Part shown: positions 27,369 to 35,935 of the stretch, piece by piece | Layout: every line of letters starts with the position of its first letter | Position numbering within the stretch: position 1 is the stretch's first letter | DNA from: Chryseobacterium sp. | Lineage (GTDB): Bacteria; Bacteroidota; Bacteroidia; Flavobacteriales; Weeksellaceae | Length of the DNA: 64,000 nt | Direction of reading: 5' to 3' | NCBI RefSeq assembly: GCF_029240215.1 | Contig: NZ_JARBTK010000003.1 | Span: 434,001-498,000, forward strand | Notes under the pieces: generated by a model | The model's database searches: none | What the model was told of the DNA's origin: nothing | The model's input: the letters and a program-made list of their open reading frames with translations, nothing else | Translations under genes and position numbers: made by a program

Positions 27369-29561
27369 TCACAAACTCAAAATCACCCCATTTTCTTTCA
27401 ACTGCTGCATCTGTTTTGAAAACCAGAATAATTCAAAATCTTCAAAATTATTTTCAAAATCATTTTTCAACTGCTGTAAAGTAATTCGTTTCGGATTTTC
27501 AAAAGTATTTTCCTGCAAAACTTTGATCAGCCATTCTCCTTTTTCCTGTTCAAAATCTACAGAAATAATATTTGTTTTTAAATGGAGCGTAATTCTCTTG
27601 TACGCCCAAGAGTTTTGTTTTTTTGTTTTTATGTAATTCTCAGCGATTACGTTTTTCTCCAGAAAAACAATTTTTGAATTTCCTTTAAATTTAAAATCTT
27701 CTTCTTCTAAAAGACAATCATGAATATAATCAGAATGAATCGTTGTTTTTGGAATTTTAAAATCAAACCAGTTTTGCAACGGCAATTCAAAATTAATTCC
27801 GTGCATATAATTGAACAAAGATTTTTTTAAACCAAAACTAAATTTGCTGTGATCGATTCCTGTTTTATCTGTAAAATCAATATCGTTGTTGGCGAATAAA
27901 ATTTCCTGTTTGATTGGGGTCACTCCAAATTCCTCAGGATTCAATCCGACAGGTGAATGAGCCGTCATCGCAAATTGGTGCCAAAATGCACTTTGCAAAA
28001 TTCCCATTTCAAAAAGCTGACGAACCATTTCCAGAGAATCCACCGTTTCCTGAATCGTCTGAGTCGGGTAGCCGTACATCAGATACGCATGAATCATCAC
28101 TCCGGCTTCCGTAAAATTTCTTGTGACTTGTGCAACCTGTTCAACAGAAATTCCTTTATCGATTAATTTTAGCAATCGGTCACTAGCAACTTCAAGTCCG
28201 CCAGAAACAGCAACACAACCAGAAAGTTTTAGTAGAAAACACAAATCTTTGGTGAAACTTTTTTCAAATCTGATGTTTGTCCACCAGGTTACGACAAGAT
28301 TTCTTTGCAAAATTTCCAAAGCAACTTCCCGCATCAAAGCCGGTGGAGCCGCTTCATCCACAAAATGAAATCCGGTTTCGCCAGTTGTTGCGATCAATTC
28401 TTCCATTCTGTCAACCAGAATTTTGGCTGAAATGGGTTCGTAAATTTTTATATAATCTAATGAAATATCACAGAAAGTACATTTTCCCCAATAGCAACCG
28501 TGTGCCATTGTCAGCTTATTCCACCTTCCGTCACTCCACAAACTGTGCATCGGATTGGCAATTTCAATGACCGAAATATATTGATCTAATTGTAAATCAG
28601 TGTAATCTGGAGTTCCGACTTGTGCCTGTTTGTAATCGTGCTTTGTGGAATTGTTTTTGTAGACAACTTCTTCGTTTTCAAGTAAAAAAGTTCGTTTGGC
28701 TTCGACAGGCTCAGCCAACGGATTGGTTATAGTTTTATAAAGTAATTCAAGAGGAACTTCTCCGTCATCTAAAGTGATAAAATCAAAAAACTCAAAAACT
28801 CTTTTGTCTTTAACTTCTCTCAATTCGGTATTTGGAAAACCTCCACCCATTGCAATTTTAATATGTGGATAATTTTCCTTGATAAATTTCGCAGATCGAA
28901 AAGCAGAATATAAATTTCCGGGAAATGGAACGGAAAAACAGACCAATTTAGGATGAACTAATTCCAGTTTTTCGTGAAGAATCTTTAAGGTAATGTCATC
29001 AATAAAAGTTTGATTTGAATTTAATTTTAAATATAATTCGTCAAAAGAATTGGCAGATTTTCCTAATCTTTCGGCATATCTGCTGAAACCAAAATCAGAA
29101 TCAATATGTTCAACTATATAATCAGATAGATCTTCTAAATATAAAGTAGCCAGATGTTTAGCTTTATCTTGTAAACCCATATTTCCAAAAGCAAATTCCA
29201 TATCATCTAGCTGATTGAAACGGGAAGCTTCAGGTAAAAAATTCATCGAACAAATCTGTCTCGCTAAAGTTGGGTTTCTATTTTGTAAAAAAAGAATAAC
29301 CTGATCGATGGTTTTAATATACTCATCTTGTAAAGCAAAAATTCTCTGTGAGTTTTCAGATGTATTTTTTAAATCAATTTCTTTCGCAAAAATTTTTTGA
29401 ATTCCTTCTTTTGAGAATAATTCCAAAATCACCTCAATCCCCAAATCGATCTGATAGCTGGATATATTTTTGGTATTTAGAAAACCTTTGATATAAGCTG
29501 TCGCCGGATAAGGAGTATTGAGTTGCGTGAAAGGTGGAGTGATGAGAAGGAGATCTTTCAA
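27369..29561 (-). CDS. B12-binding domain radical SAM protein
   Basis: 730 residues. The N-terminal half contains a cobalamin-binding-like Rossmann region (PKLVCFSVPFPGNLYSAF, then IKIAMGGGFPNTEL at 235-247), without an obvious DxHxxG motif. The radical SAM core follows with cysteines Cys356, Cys361 and Cys364 in GCYWGKCTFCD. This is a CX4CX2C spacing rather than the usual CX3CX2C. Further core marks are FHFVDEAAPP and SGGLEVASDRLLKLIDKG. No signal peptide. The enzyme class often methylates or rearranges unactivated carbons; the substrate is unknown. It stands alone on the minus strand, 0.2 kb downstream of the oxoamine synthase gene. Confidence 0.85.
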   Translation of the reverse strand: MKDLLLITPPFTQLNTPYPATAYIKGFLNTKNISSYQIDLGIEVILELFSKEGIQKIFAKEIDLKNTSENSQRIFALQDEYIKTIDQVILFLQNRNPTLARQICSMNFLPEASRFNQLDDMEFAFGNMGLQDKAKHLATLYLEDLSDYIVEHIDSDFGFSRYAERLGKSANSFDELYLKLNSNQTFIDDITLKILHEKLELVHPKLVCFSVPFPGNLYSAFRSAKFIKENYPHIKIAMGGGFPNTELREVKDKRVFEFFDFITLDDGEVPLELLYKTITNPLAEPVEAKRTFLLENEEVVYKNNSTKHDYKQAQVGTPDYTDLQLDQYISVIEIANPMHSLWSDGRWNKLTMAHGCYWGKCTFCDISLDYIKIYEPISAKILVDRMEELIATTGETGFHFVDEAAPPALMREVALEILQRNLVVTWWTNIRFEKSFTKDLCFLLKLSGCVAVSGGLEVASDRLLKLIDKGISVEQVAQVTRNFTEAGVMIHAYLMYGYPTQTIQETVDSLEMVRQLFEMGILQSAFWHQFAMTAHSPVGLNPEEFGVTPIKQEILFANNDIDFTDKTGIDHSKFSFGLKKSLFNYMHGINFELPLQNWFDFKIPKTTIHSDYIHDCLLEEEDFKFKGNSKIVFLEKNVIAENYIKTKKQNSWAYKRITLHLKTNIISVDFEQEKGEWLIKVLQENTFENPKRITLQQLKNDFENNFEDFELFWFSKQMQQLKENGVILSL

Positions 29562-29627
29562 AAGTAATTTTTTGCAAATTTATTGTAAATCTTTAAGAAT
29601 CTGCTTAGATTTTCGAAAAGTTTTGTC

Positions 29628-29684
29628 GCCACGAATGCACGAATTTTTTTACCGTTCTAAAAAAAATATTTGTGTATTCGTGGC
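29628..29684. repeat. Palindromic intergenic element
   Basis: GCCACGAATGCACGAAT (29628-29644) and ATTTGTGTATTCGTGGC (29668-29684) are inverted repeats matching at 15 of 17 positions, with poly-T and poly-A runs inside. A related half-arm is seen at about 11205-11225. Confidence 0.7.
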
Positions 29685-29696
29685 AAAAAAAGAAAC

Positions 29697-29725
29697 AAAA
29701 AAACCGCTAGAAAATTCTAACGGTT
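29697..29725 (-). terminator. Terminator of the oxoamine synthase gene
   Basis: Read on the minus strand, AACCGTTAGAA pairs with TTCTAGCGGTT (one G-U pair) around 2 nt and runs into seven Ts. Confidence 0.8.
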
Positions 29726-29752
29726 CTTATTATATTTAATTGAAAATCAAAA

Positions 29753-31015
29753 TTACATTTGTTTGTATTCGATGTTCATTTGTTTTTCCATTTCTGCGTA
29801 AGTTCCAGATTCTAATTTTTCTTTGATGCCTTCAAAAGCAGCCAAAGTTTCATTAATTTCTGAGTCTGTATGAGAAGCGGTAGGAATTAATCTCAACAAA
29901 ATCATTCCTTTTGGAATTACTGGGTATACTACAACTGAGGTAAATACTCCGTAATTTTCTCTTAAATCTTTAGCCAAAAGTGTTGCTTCGATAGTAGTTC
30001 CCTGAATGAAAACCGGTGTTACACAAGTATTGGTGTTTCCAAGGTTGAAACCTCTTTCTTTTAATCCGTTTTGAAGTTTGTAAACATTTTCCCATAATTT
30101 AGCTTTAATTTCGGGACGTGTTCTCAAAAGCTCTAGTCTCTTTAAGCCTCCTATTACCATTGGCATTGTTAAAGATTTAGCAAAAATCTGAGAACGAAGA
30201 TTGTATTTTAAAAATCTGATAATCGTTTCATCTCCAGAAAGAAATGCTCCGAAACCAGCCATAGATTTAGCAAAAGTTGAGAAGTAAACATCAATCTGAT
30301 CCTGACATCCTTGCTCTTCACCAGCTCCGGCTCCGGTTTTACCCAAAGTTCCGAAACCGTGTGCATCATCAACCAAAAGCCTGAAATTGAATTTAGATTT
30401 TAAATCACAAATTTCTTTCAGTTTTCCTTGCATTCCTCGCATTCCGAAAACACCTTCAGTAATCACTAAGATTCCACCGCCGTTTTCTTCGGCAACTTTG
30501 GTTGCTCGTGCTAAATTTTTCTCTAAACTCTCAATATCATTATGTTTGAAAGTAAAACTTTTTCCCATATGAAGACGAACTCCATCAACGATACAAGCGT
30601 GAGAATCTGCATCATAAACAATCACGTCATGTCTAGTCACCAATGCATCGATACAAGAAACCATTCCCTGGTAACCGAAATTTAAAAGATAAGCAGCATC
30701 TTTTTGAGTAAATTCTGCCAATTCTTTTTCCAGTTGCTGATGCTGTTGAGTTTCTCCGGACATTGCTCTTGCGCCCATCGGATAAAACATTCCAAATTCT
30801 GCGGCAGCTTTCGCATCTGCTTCCAAAACTTCCGGGTGATTACACAATCCTAAATAATCATTAGCACTCCAGAAAATTACATCTTTACCCTGAAATTTCA
30901 TTCTCGGACCAATCGGACCTTCCAATTTTGGGAATACAAAATATCCTTCTGCGTAATCTGCAAACTGACCAAGTGGTCCCGGATTTTGTTTTATTCTTTC
31001 AAAAATATCTACCAT
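29753..31015 (-). CDS. Alpha-oxoamine synthase family enzyme (candidate cysteate/serine acyltransferase)
   Basis: 420 residues of the PLP-dependent alpha-oxoamine synthase family, which joins an amino acid to an acyl thioester with loss of CO2. Features: WSANDYLGLCNHPEV, YPMGARAMSGETQQHQQLE, DADSHACIVDGVRLH, VDDAHGFGTLG and the PLP lysine in FSTFAKSMAGFGAF. Members include 2-amino-3-ketobutyrate CoA ligase, serine palmitoyltransferase and cysteate fatty acyltransferase (described for Flavobacterium johnsoniae Fjoh_2419, from memory). The CBS/cysteine-synthase-like gene just upstream favours the last (sulfonolipid synthesis), but this is inference. No signal peptide or membrane helix. Confidence 0.85.
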   Translation of the reverse strand: MVDIFERIKQNPGPLGQFADYAEGYFVFPKLEGPIGPRMKFQGKDVIFWSANDYLGLCNHPEVLEADAKAAAEFGMFYPMGARAMSGETQQHQQLEKELAEFTQKDAAYLLNFGYQGMVSCIDALVTRHDVIVYDADSHACIVDGVRLHMGKSFTFKHNDIESLEKNLARATKVAEENGGGILVITEGVFGMRGMQGKLKEICDLKSKFNFRLLVDDAHGFGTLGKTGAGAGEEQGCQDQIDVYFSTFAKSMAGFGAFLSGDETIIRFLKYNLRSQIFAKSLTMPMVIGGLKRLELLRTRPEIKAKLWENVYKLQNGLKERGFNLGNTNTCVTPVFIQGTTIEATLLAKDLRENYGVFTSVVVYPVIPKGMILLRLIPTASHTDSEINETLAAFEGIKEKLESGTYAEMEKQMNIEYKQM

Positions 31016-31035
31016 TGTATGAGTATGTTTTATGT

Positions 31036-31067
31036 AAAAAAGCCTTTTGTGATTTACGAAAAGGCTT
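31036..31067 (-). terminator. Hairpin between the CBS-like and oxoamine synthase genes
   Basis: Minus strand: AAGCCTTTT (31067-31059) pairs with AAAAGGCTT (31048-31040), then a run of Ts. It would end much of the upstream transcript before the oxoamine synthase gene. Confidence 0.75.
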
Positions 31068-31089
31068 GATTTGTATTTATTAATTCTTA

Positions 31090-32127
31090 TTATTTGATGA
31101 ATTCTGTTTTGAAAACTTCATCGTAATTGTGGAAACAGTTATTAATGAATCCTTGTTCTTCCATCCATTTGTCACTGTACACTTTTGTAATATATCGAGA
31201 GCCGTGATCAGGATAAATCATCACAACGAAATCATTTTCAGTCAGTTCATGAGATTGTGCATATTGAATCAATCCCTGAGTAACAGCTCCTGTGGTGTAA
31301 CCTCCCATGATGGCTTCTTTTAAAGCAATCTCACGAGTTCTGTACGCAGACATTTCGTCGTTTACTCTTACAAATTCATCCACTTTATCAAAAAGAAGAG
31401 CAGAAGGAATTAAATTTTTCCCCATACCTTCGATCTGGTAAGGATGAACGTCTTCTTTATGAATTTCTCCGGTTTCGTGGTAACTTTTCAAAATAGATCC
31501 GTCAGCGTCTACACCGATGATTTTGATATTTGGATTTTTTTCTTTTAAGAATTTCGCAGAACCGGATAATGTTCCGCCAGTTCCTGTACATGCAAAAAGG
31601 TGAGTAATTTTCCCTTCGGTTTGTTCCCAAATTTCGGGGCCAGTGGTCTGATAATGCGCATCAACATTCAATTCATTAAAATATTGATTGATATAAACAG
31701 AATTAGGGGTTTCGGCAGCAATTCTTTTTGCTACCTCATAATATGATCTCGGGTCATTCGCAGGTACATTCGCAGGACATATATATACTGTAGCACCAAG
31801 AGCTTTAAGATAAGCTATCTTTTCAGCTTTTGTTTTATCACTTACTGCTAAAATACATTTGTACCCTTTAATGATACAAACCATAGCAAGTGAAAAACCC
31901 GTATTTCCGGAAGTCGTTTCTACAACTACAGAATCTTCCTTTAATAAACCTTTTTTCTCAGCGTTTTCAATAATATGAAGTGCGATTCTATCTTTTGTGG
32001 AATGTCCAGGATTATATGATTCTAACTTGGCATAAACTTTTGCAGGAATCTCTTTAGTTACCGTATTTAGTTTTACCAAAGGGGTGTTCCCAATCAAGCC
32101 AAGAATATTATCGTAAACATTACTCAT
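31090..32127 (-). CDS. Cysteine synthase/cystathionine beta-synthase-like PLP enzyme
   Basis: 345 residues, fold-type II PLP enzyme. The PLP lysine is in NPGHSTKDRIALHII, with the TSGNTG substrate loop and TGTGGTLSG phosphate loop. The sequence follows the catalytic core of cystathionine beta-synthase (YQIEGMGKNLIP, YITKVYSDKWMEEQGF) more closely than CysK, but the regulatory CBS-domain pair is absent and the usual GGSAG loop reads GGYTTGA. It could make cystathionine, cysteine or, given the neighbouring oxoamine synthase, cysteate from a serine-derived substrate and sulfite; the choice is open. Promoter box on the minus strand at 32167-32160. Confidence 0.88.
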   Translation of the reverse strand: MSNVYDNILGLIGNTPLVKLNTVTKEIPAKVYAKLESYNPGHSTKDRIALHIIENAEKKGLLKEDSVVVETTSGNTGFSLAMVCIIKGYKCILAVSDKTKAEKIAYLKALGATVYICPANVPANDPRSYYEVAKRIAAETPNSVYINQYFNELNVDAHYQTTGPEIWEQTEGKITHLFACTGTGGTLSGSAKFLKEKNPNIKIIGVDADGSILKSYHETGEIHKEDVHPYQIEGMGKNLIPSALLFDKVDEFVRVNDEMSAYRTREIALKEAIMGGYTTGAVTQGLIQYAQSHELTENDFVVMIYPDHGSRYITKVYSDKWMEEQGFINNCFHNYDEVFKTEFIK

Positions 32128-32159
32128 TATTTGTTATTTTTCAAATAAAAATCTGACCG

Positions 32160-32167
32160 CAAAAATA
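32160..32167 (-). promoter_or_regulatory. -7 box of the CBS-like gene
   Basis: Minus-strand TATTTTTG, exact TAnnTTTG, about 33 nt before the start codon. Confidence 0.45.
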
Positions 32168-32351
32168 CAAAAAAATAAATAATTTTTAAACTTTTCAGAA
32201 ATTATAAGTGTTGAAAGTAGAATTATCTGTTTTTAAGCTTCCCATTACAGCCCCGAAACATTCGCAAAAAGCAAGCCAATCTTTTAAATTTTGTTAAAAT
32301 CAACATAAAATGAAGTAAAAACCTTATTTTCGCAATAATTGATTTTATACT

Positions 32352-35300
32352 ATGAAAAACTGGACTTTTAGGCAATGGAACACCCTTCTCGGATGGGTGA
32401 TTTTCGTCATTGCATTTTTCACGTACTTGTCAACGATAGAACCCAACTTCAGTTTTTGGGATTGCGGTGAGTACATTTCTTCAGCCGTAAAATTAGAAGT
32501 AACACACGCACCGGGAGCAGCTTTGTTCCAGATTGTGGGCGCAGTTGCTGCTATTTTTGCTTTTGGAAAAGGTGAAAATTATTCTGTTGTAATTAATGCT
32601 ATGTCTGCATTATTCAGCGCATTTACGATTCTGTTTTTGTTCTGGACGATTACCCATTTTGTAAGAAGACTTCTGAACAAAGATTTTGAGGAAGTTACCA
32701 AACATCAGGAAATTGCTATTCTTTTTGCCGGAGTGATTGGTTCTCTCTGTTTTACTTGGTCAGATACTTTCTGGTTTTCGGCGGTAGAAGGAGAGGTTTA
32801 CTCTATGGCTTCGTTATTTATTGCTATTCTGGTTTGGCTGATCACGAAGTGGGAGAACGAATATAAAGAATCTGACAATGAGCGCTGGATTATTCTGATT
32901 TTCTTTATTGTGGGACTTTCTGTGGGGGTTCACATGATGTGTATGTTGGCAATTCCGGCAGTTTGCTTAGTATATTATGCAAGAAATTATGAGTTTACCT
33001 GGAAAAATTTTCTTTGGGCAAATCTTATTACATTAGGAATACTAATTATTGTTTTCAAAATTATTTTCCCTGTAATCATGTCATTATTCGGAAAGCTTGA
33101 AATATTCTTTGTAAATGGGGTAGGTCTTCCTTTCCACTCAGGAACGATTGCAGGTTTCGTTATTTTGGTTACGATATGTTACTTCATTCTAAAATATGCG
33201 AGACAGGCAAAGAAAAATATTTATCAGACGATCGCTTTGTCGGTGGTTTATATGATGATTGGTTTCTCTTGTTGGATGGTAATTCCGATCAGAGCAAATG
33301 CTAATCCGCCAATGAACTTAAATGATCCCGATACTGCTATTGGTATGCTTGATTATTATAACAGAGAGCAATATGGTGACTGGCCAACAATTTACGGACA
33401 AAATTACACCGCTTTTCTGGATAACAGCGGAATCGAAAAAAATGAAGACGGAAGTTTTAAAACAAACAAAACGGGCGAGATTTACGAAAAAGATGAGAAA
33501 CTAGGAACGTACAGAAAAACAGGTGACCGTTTCAATTATGTTTTTAATCCGGCGCATGTAAGTTTGATGCCAAGAATGTTTAGTGAAGATAAAGATGTGA
33601 TGGCTAATTACATTTCGATGTATGGAGCACCCGATTTTCAGTTTAATTATGCTAACGAAAACATTGCAGACGATCCGCAGGCTAAAGAAATTTTTGAAGA
33701 ATTAAGAGGGAAATATGAAGACGGAAGTATAACTGCAGCAGATTATTTGAAGGTAAAACCTTATGAAGTTATTACCGTTCAGAGACCATCATTTGCTCAG
33801 AATATGGATTATTTTATCACGTTCCAAAACGGATACTATTTTATAAGATATCTATTGTGGAACTTTGCAGGAAGACAAAATGATCTTGAAGGAAACAGTG
33901 AAAACACAAGAGGGAACTGGATTTCAGGGATTCCTGCTATTGACAATACTTTATTGGGAAGTCAGGATGCAATGCCAGCAAAATTCAAAAATGAAAGCAC
34001 TGTAGCATTCTTATTTTTACCCTTATTATTAGGAATTATTGGATGTTACTTCCAGTTTATGAGAGATTTTGGAAGATTTTATGCGCTTCTTTCCTTATTT
34101 ATATTAACAAGTGTTGGAATTGTTTTCTACACAGGAATGAAGCCTTTTGAGCCAAGAGAAAGAGATTACGCAGTAGTTGGTTCCTTCTACGCCTTTGCGA
34201 TTTGGATAGGTCTCGGAGCCGGAGCGATTCTCTGGTATTTGCAGTCAAAAGTAAAATCGAATGCTGCCAATATCGGTTTTGGAGTTGTTTTGTTAGGAAT
34301 TCCTTTGATGATGGGCTTCCAGAATTATAATGTTCATGACAGAAGCGGAAGATATACAGCTTATGATTATTCATATTCAATGTTAAAATCTTTACCTAAA
34401 GAAGACATTCTTTTTGTATATGGTGACAACGATACTTATCCGGTTTGGGCAATGCAGGAAACCGAAAGATTCCGGGATGATGTGAAAGTGGTGAACTTTA
34501 CCCTTCTTTCAACTCCTTGGAATATTGATCAGGTAAAGAGAAAAACCTACAATGCCAATCCGATCCCAAGTCAATTGACGCATGAAGATTACAGAGACGG
34601 TGTGAACGATCAGATCTATCTGATGAAAAAAGAAGATTGGCAGGGAGTTTTGAGCAATCTGAAAGAATCTGGTGCACCCGAACAAATGCTTAAACCATTT
34701 GAAAAATATCTTGTTCAGGATTCTATGACTTTAAAAGAAGCAGTAAATTTCCTTAAAATAAAATCTCCTGAAAAAGATGAAGTTTTAAAAATGATTTTCG
34801 GTGAAGCACGTTATGAGAAATATAATTTCTTACCTGTAAACAAATTTATTTTGCCTGTAAATAAACAAAATGCAGTAAAATCAGGAATCATCAATCCTTC
34901 TGATGTTCCAAATGCGGTTGATCAGATCATGATTACTTACAAGTCGGGGACATTATATAAAAATAACCTGATGATGTTTGATATTTTGGCAAATTTTGAC
35001 TGGAAACGTCCGATCAACTTCTCTTCAGGAGGAGTTTATGACAGTGAAAATATTTTCTTCTTGGATGAATATCTTCAGTTTGACGGTTTCAGCTACAGAT
35101 TGGTTCCTATTAAAACACCGAGAAGCAGCGATGGTGAAATGGGTAGAGTAGATGCTAATTCCTTATATAATGTAGTTAAAAATTTCAAATGGGGGAACTT
35201 CAAAGATCTGAACGTTCATTTTGATGAAACAGCTACATCAAATATTGTAAGCTACAGAAGTTCAGCAAGTAGAGCAGCGGCAGCTTTAGCATTATCAGGA

Positions 35301-35837
35301 CAAAAAGGAAAAGCATTAGAAATCCTTGATTTGGCGGCCAAAGAAATTCCAGCAGAAAAATATAACGATCCACGTTCTTTGAGCTCAATGGTTTACGGAT
35401 ATATCGTTGCCGGTCAGGAGCAAAAAGCATTAAAGCTGGCTGAGATTCTTAAGAAAGGAATTTTTGAGGAATATGATTATTATTTAACTTTAAGCAAAGC
35501 TGATCAGAGATTTGTAAGAAGACAGATGGGATCAAAACCAATGGAATATTCTCTTGTAGTTTCCTCAGTTACAGATGCTTACAAAAAGATCGGTCAAAAT
35601 GAGAAAGCATATGCTTATCTGGTGAAATCTATTGAGCCAATTGATAAGAAATTTAATGTTTTCATCAAAGATCTTCAGCAGATGGGCAAAGAAAAGGCAA
35701 TGAAAGAATCTGAAAATGTACAGAGAATTACGCCTTTCTATCAGTATTTATTTGATGTGATGGAACCTTTTGATTCTACCTATTCGAAAGAAAAAGAAGA
35801 TCAGATTACCAATTCAATCATTAAAGCAACACAGTAA
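32352..35837 (+). CDS. DUF2723 polytopic membrane protein (GT-C-like)
   Basis: 1161 residues. The first 550 or so hold about twelve membrane helices with the DUF2723 signature FSFWDCGEYISSAVKLEVTHAPGAALFQI in the first loop, where acidic residues correspond to the catalytic loop of GT-C enzymes such as protein O-mannosyltransferases. A long periplasmic region follows (LFVYGDNDTYPVWAMQE), and the C-terminus has TPR-like helices (SRAAAALALSGQKGKALEILDLA). It probably transfers a lipid-linked sugar to an envelope acceptor; the substrate is unknown. A second GT-C protein follows 98 nt later behind a terminator and its own promoter. Confidence 0.88.
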   Translation: MKNWTFRQWNTLLGWVIFVIAFFTYLSTIEPNFSFWDCGEYISSAVKLEVTHAPGAALFQIVGAVAAIFAFGKGENYSVVINAMSALFSAFTILFLFWTITHFVRRLLNKDFEEVTKHQEIAILFAGVIGSLCFTWSDTFWFSAVEGEVYSMASLFIAILVWLITKWENEYKESDNERWIILIFFIVGLSVGVHMMCMLAIPAVCLVYYARNYEFTWKNFLWANLITLGILIIVFKIIFPVIMSLFGKLEIFFVNGVGLPFHSGTIAGFVILVTICYFILKYARQAKKNIYQTIALSVVYMMIGFSCWMVIPIRANANPPMNLNDPDTAIGMLDYYNREQYGDWPTIYGQNYTAFLDNSGIEKNEDGSFKTNKTGEIYEKDEKLGTYRKTGDRFNYVFNPAHVSLMPRMFSEDKDVMANYISMYGAPDFQFNYANENIADDPQAKEIFEELRGKYEDGSITAADYLKVKPYEVITVQRPSFAQNMDYFITFQNGYYFIRYLLWNFAGRQNDLEGNSENTRGNWISGIPAIDNTLLGSQDAMPAKFKNESTVAFLFLPLLLGIIGCYFQFMRDFGRFYALLSLFILTSVGIVFYTGMKPFEPRERDYAVVGSFYAFAIWIGLGAGAILWYLQSKVKSNAANIGFGVVLLGIPLMMGFQNYNVHDRSGRYTAYDYSYSMLKSLPKEDILFVYGDNDTYPVWAMQETERFRDDVKVVNFTLLSTPWNIDQVKRKTYNANPIPSQLTHEDYRDGVNDQIYLMKKEDWQGVLSNLKESGAPEQMLKPFEKYLVQDSMTLKEAVNFLKIKSPEKDEVLKMIFGEARYEKYNFLPVNKFILPVNKQNAVKSGIINPSDVPNAVDQIMITYKSGTLYKNNLMMFDILANFDWKRPINFSSGGVYDSENIFFLDEYLQFDGFSYRLVPIKTPRSSDGEMGRVDANSLYNVVKNFKWGNFKDLNVHFDETATSNIVSYRSSASRAAAALALSGQKGKALEILDLAAKEIPAEKYNDPRSLSSMVYGYIVAGQEQKALKLAEILKKGIFEEYDYYLTLSKADQRFVRRQMGSKPMEYSLVVSSVTDAYKKIGQNEKAYAYLVKSIEPIDKKFNVFIKDLQQMGKEKAMKESENVQRITPFYQYLFDVMEPFDSTYSKEKEDQITNSIIKATQ

Positions 35838-35858
35838 ATTTTATTTTCAAATACTTTA

Positions 35859-35884
35859 AAACGGGACTTCGGTTCCGTTTTTTT
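35859..35884 (+). terminator. Terminator of the DUF2723 gene with UUCG tetraloop
   Basis: AAACGGGAC, TTCG, GTTCCGTTT: a 9-bp stem (one G-U) capped by the very stable C(UUCG)G loop and followed by Ts. Confidence 0.9.
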
Positions 35885-35887
35885 ATG

Positions 35888-35918
35888 TTGATATTCAAGA
35901 ATAATAGGATTATATTTG
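35888..35918 (+). promoter_or_regulatory. Promoter of the GT-C gene, TTG-N20-TATATTTG
   Basis: TTG at 35888-35890 and TATATTTG at 35911-35918, spaced by 20 nt. It begins right after the preceding terminator. The implied leader to ATG 35936 is about a dozen bases. Confidence 0.7.
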
Positions 35919-35935
35919 TACCTCAAAAAAACGCA

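Noticed and set aside
29753..31015. Firm call of the oxoamine synthase as Kbl (threonine degradation)
   Set aside because: No threonine dehydrogenase lies nearby and the neighbour is a CBS-like enzyme; the name would overstate the evidence.
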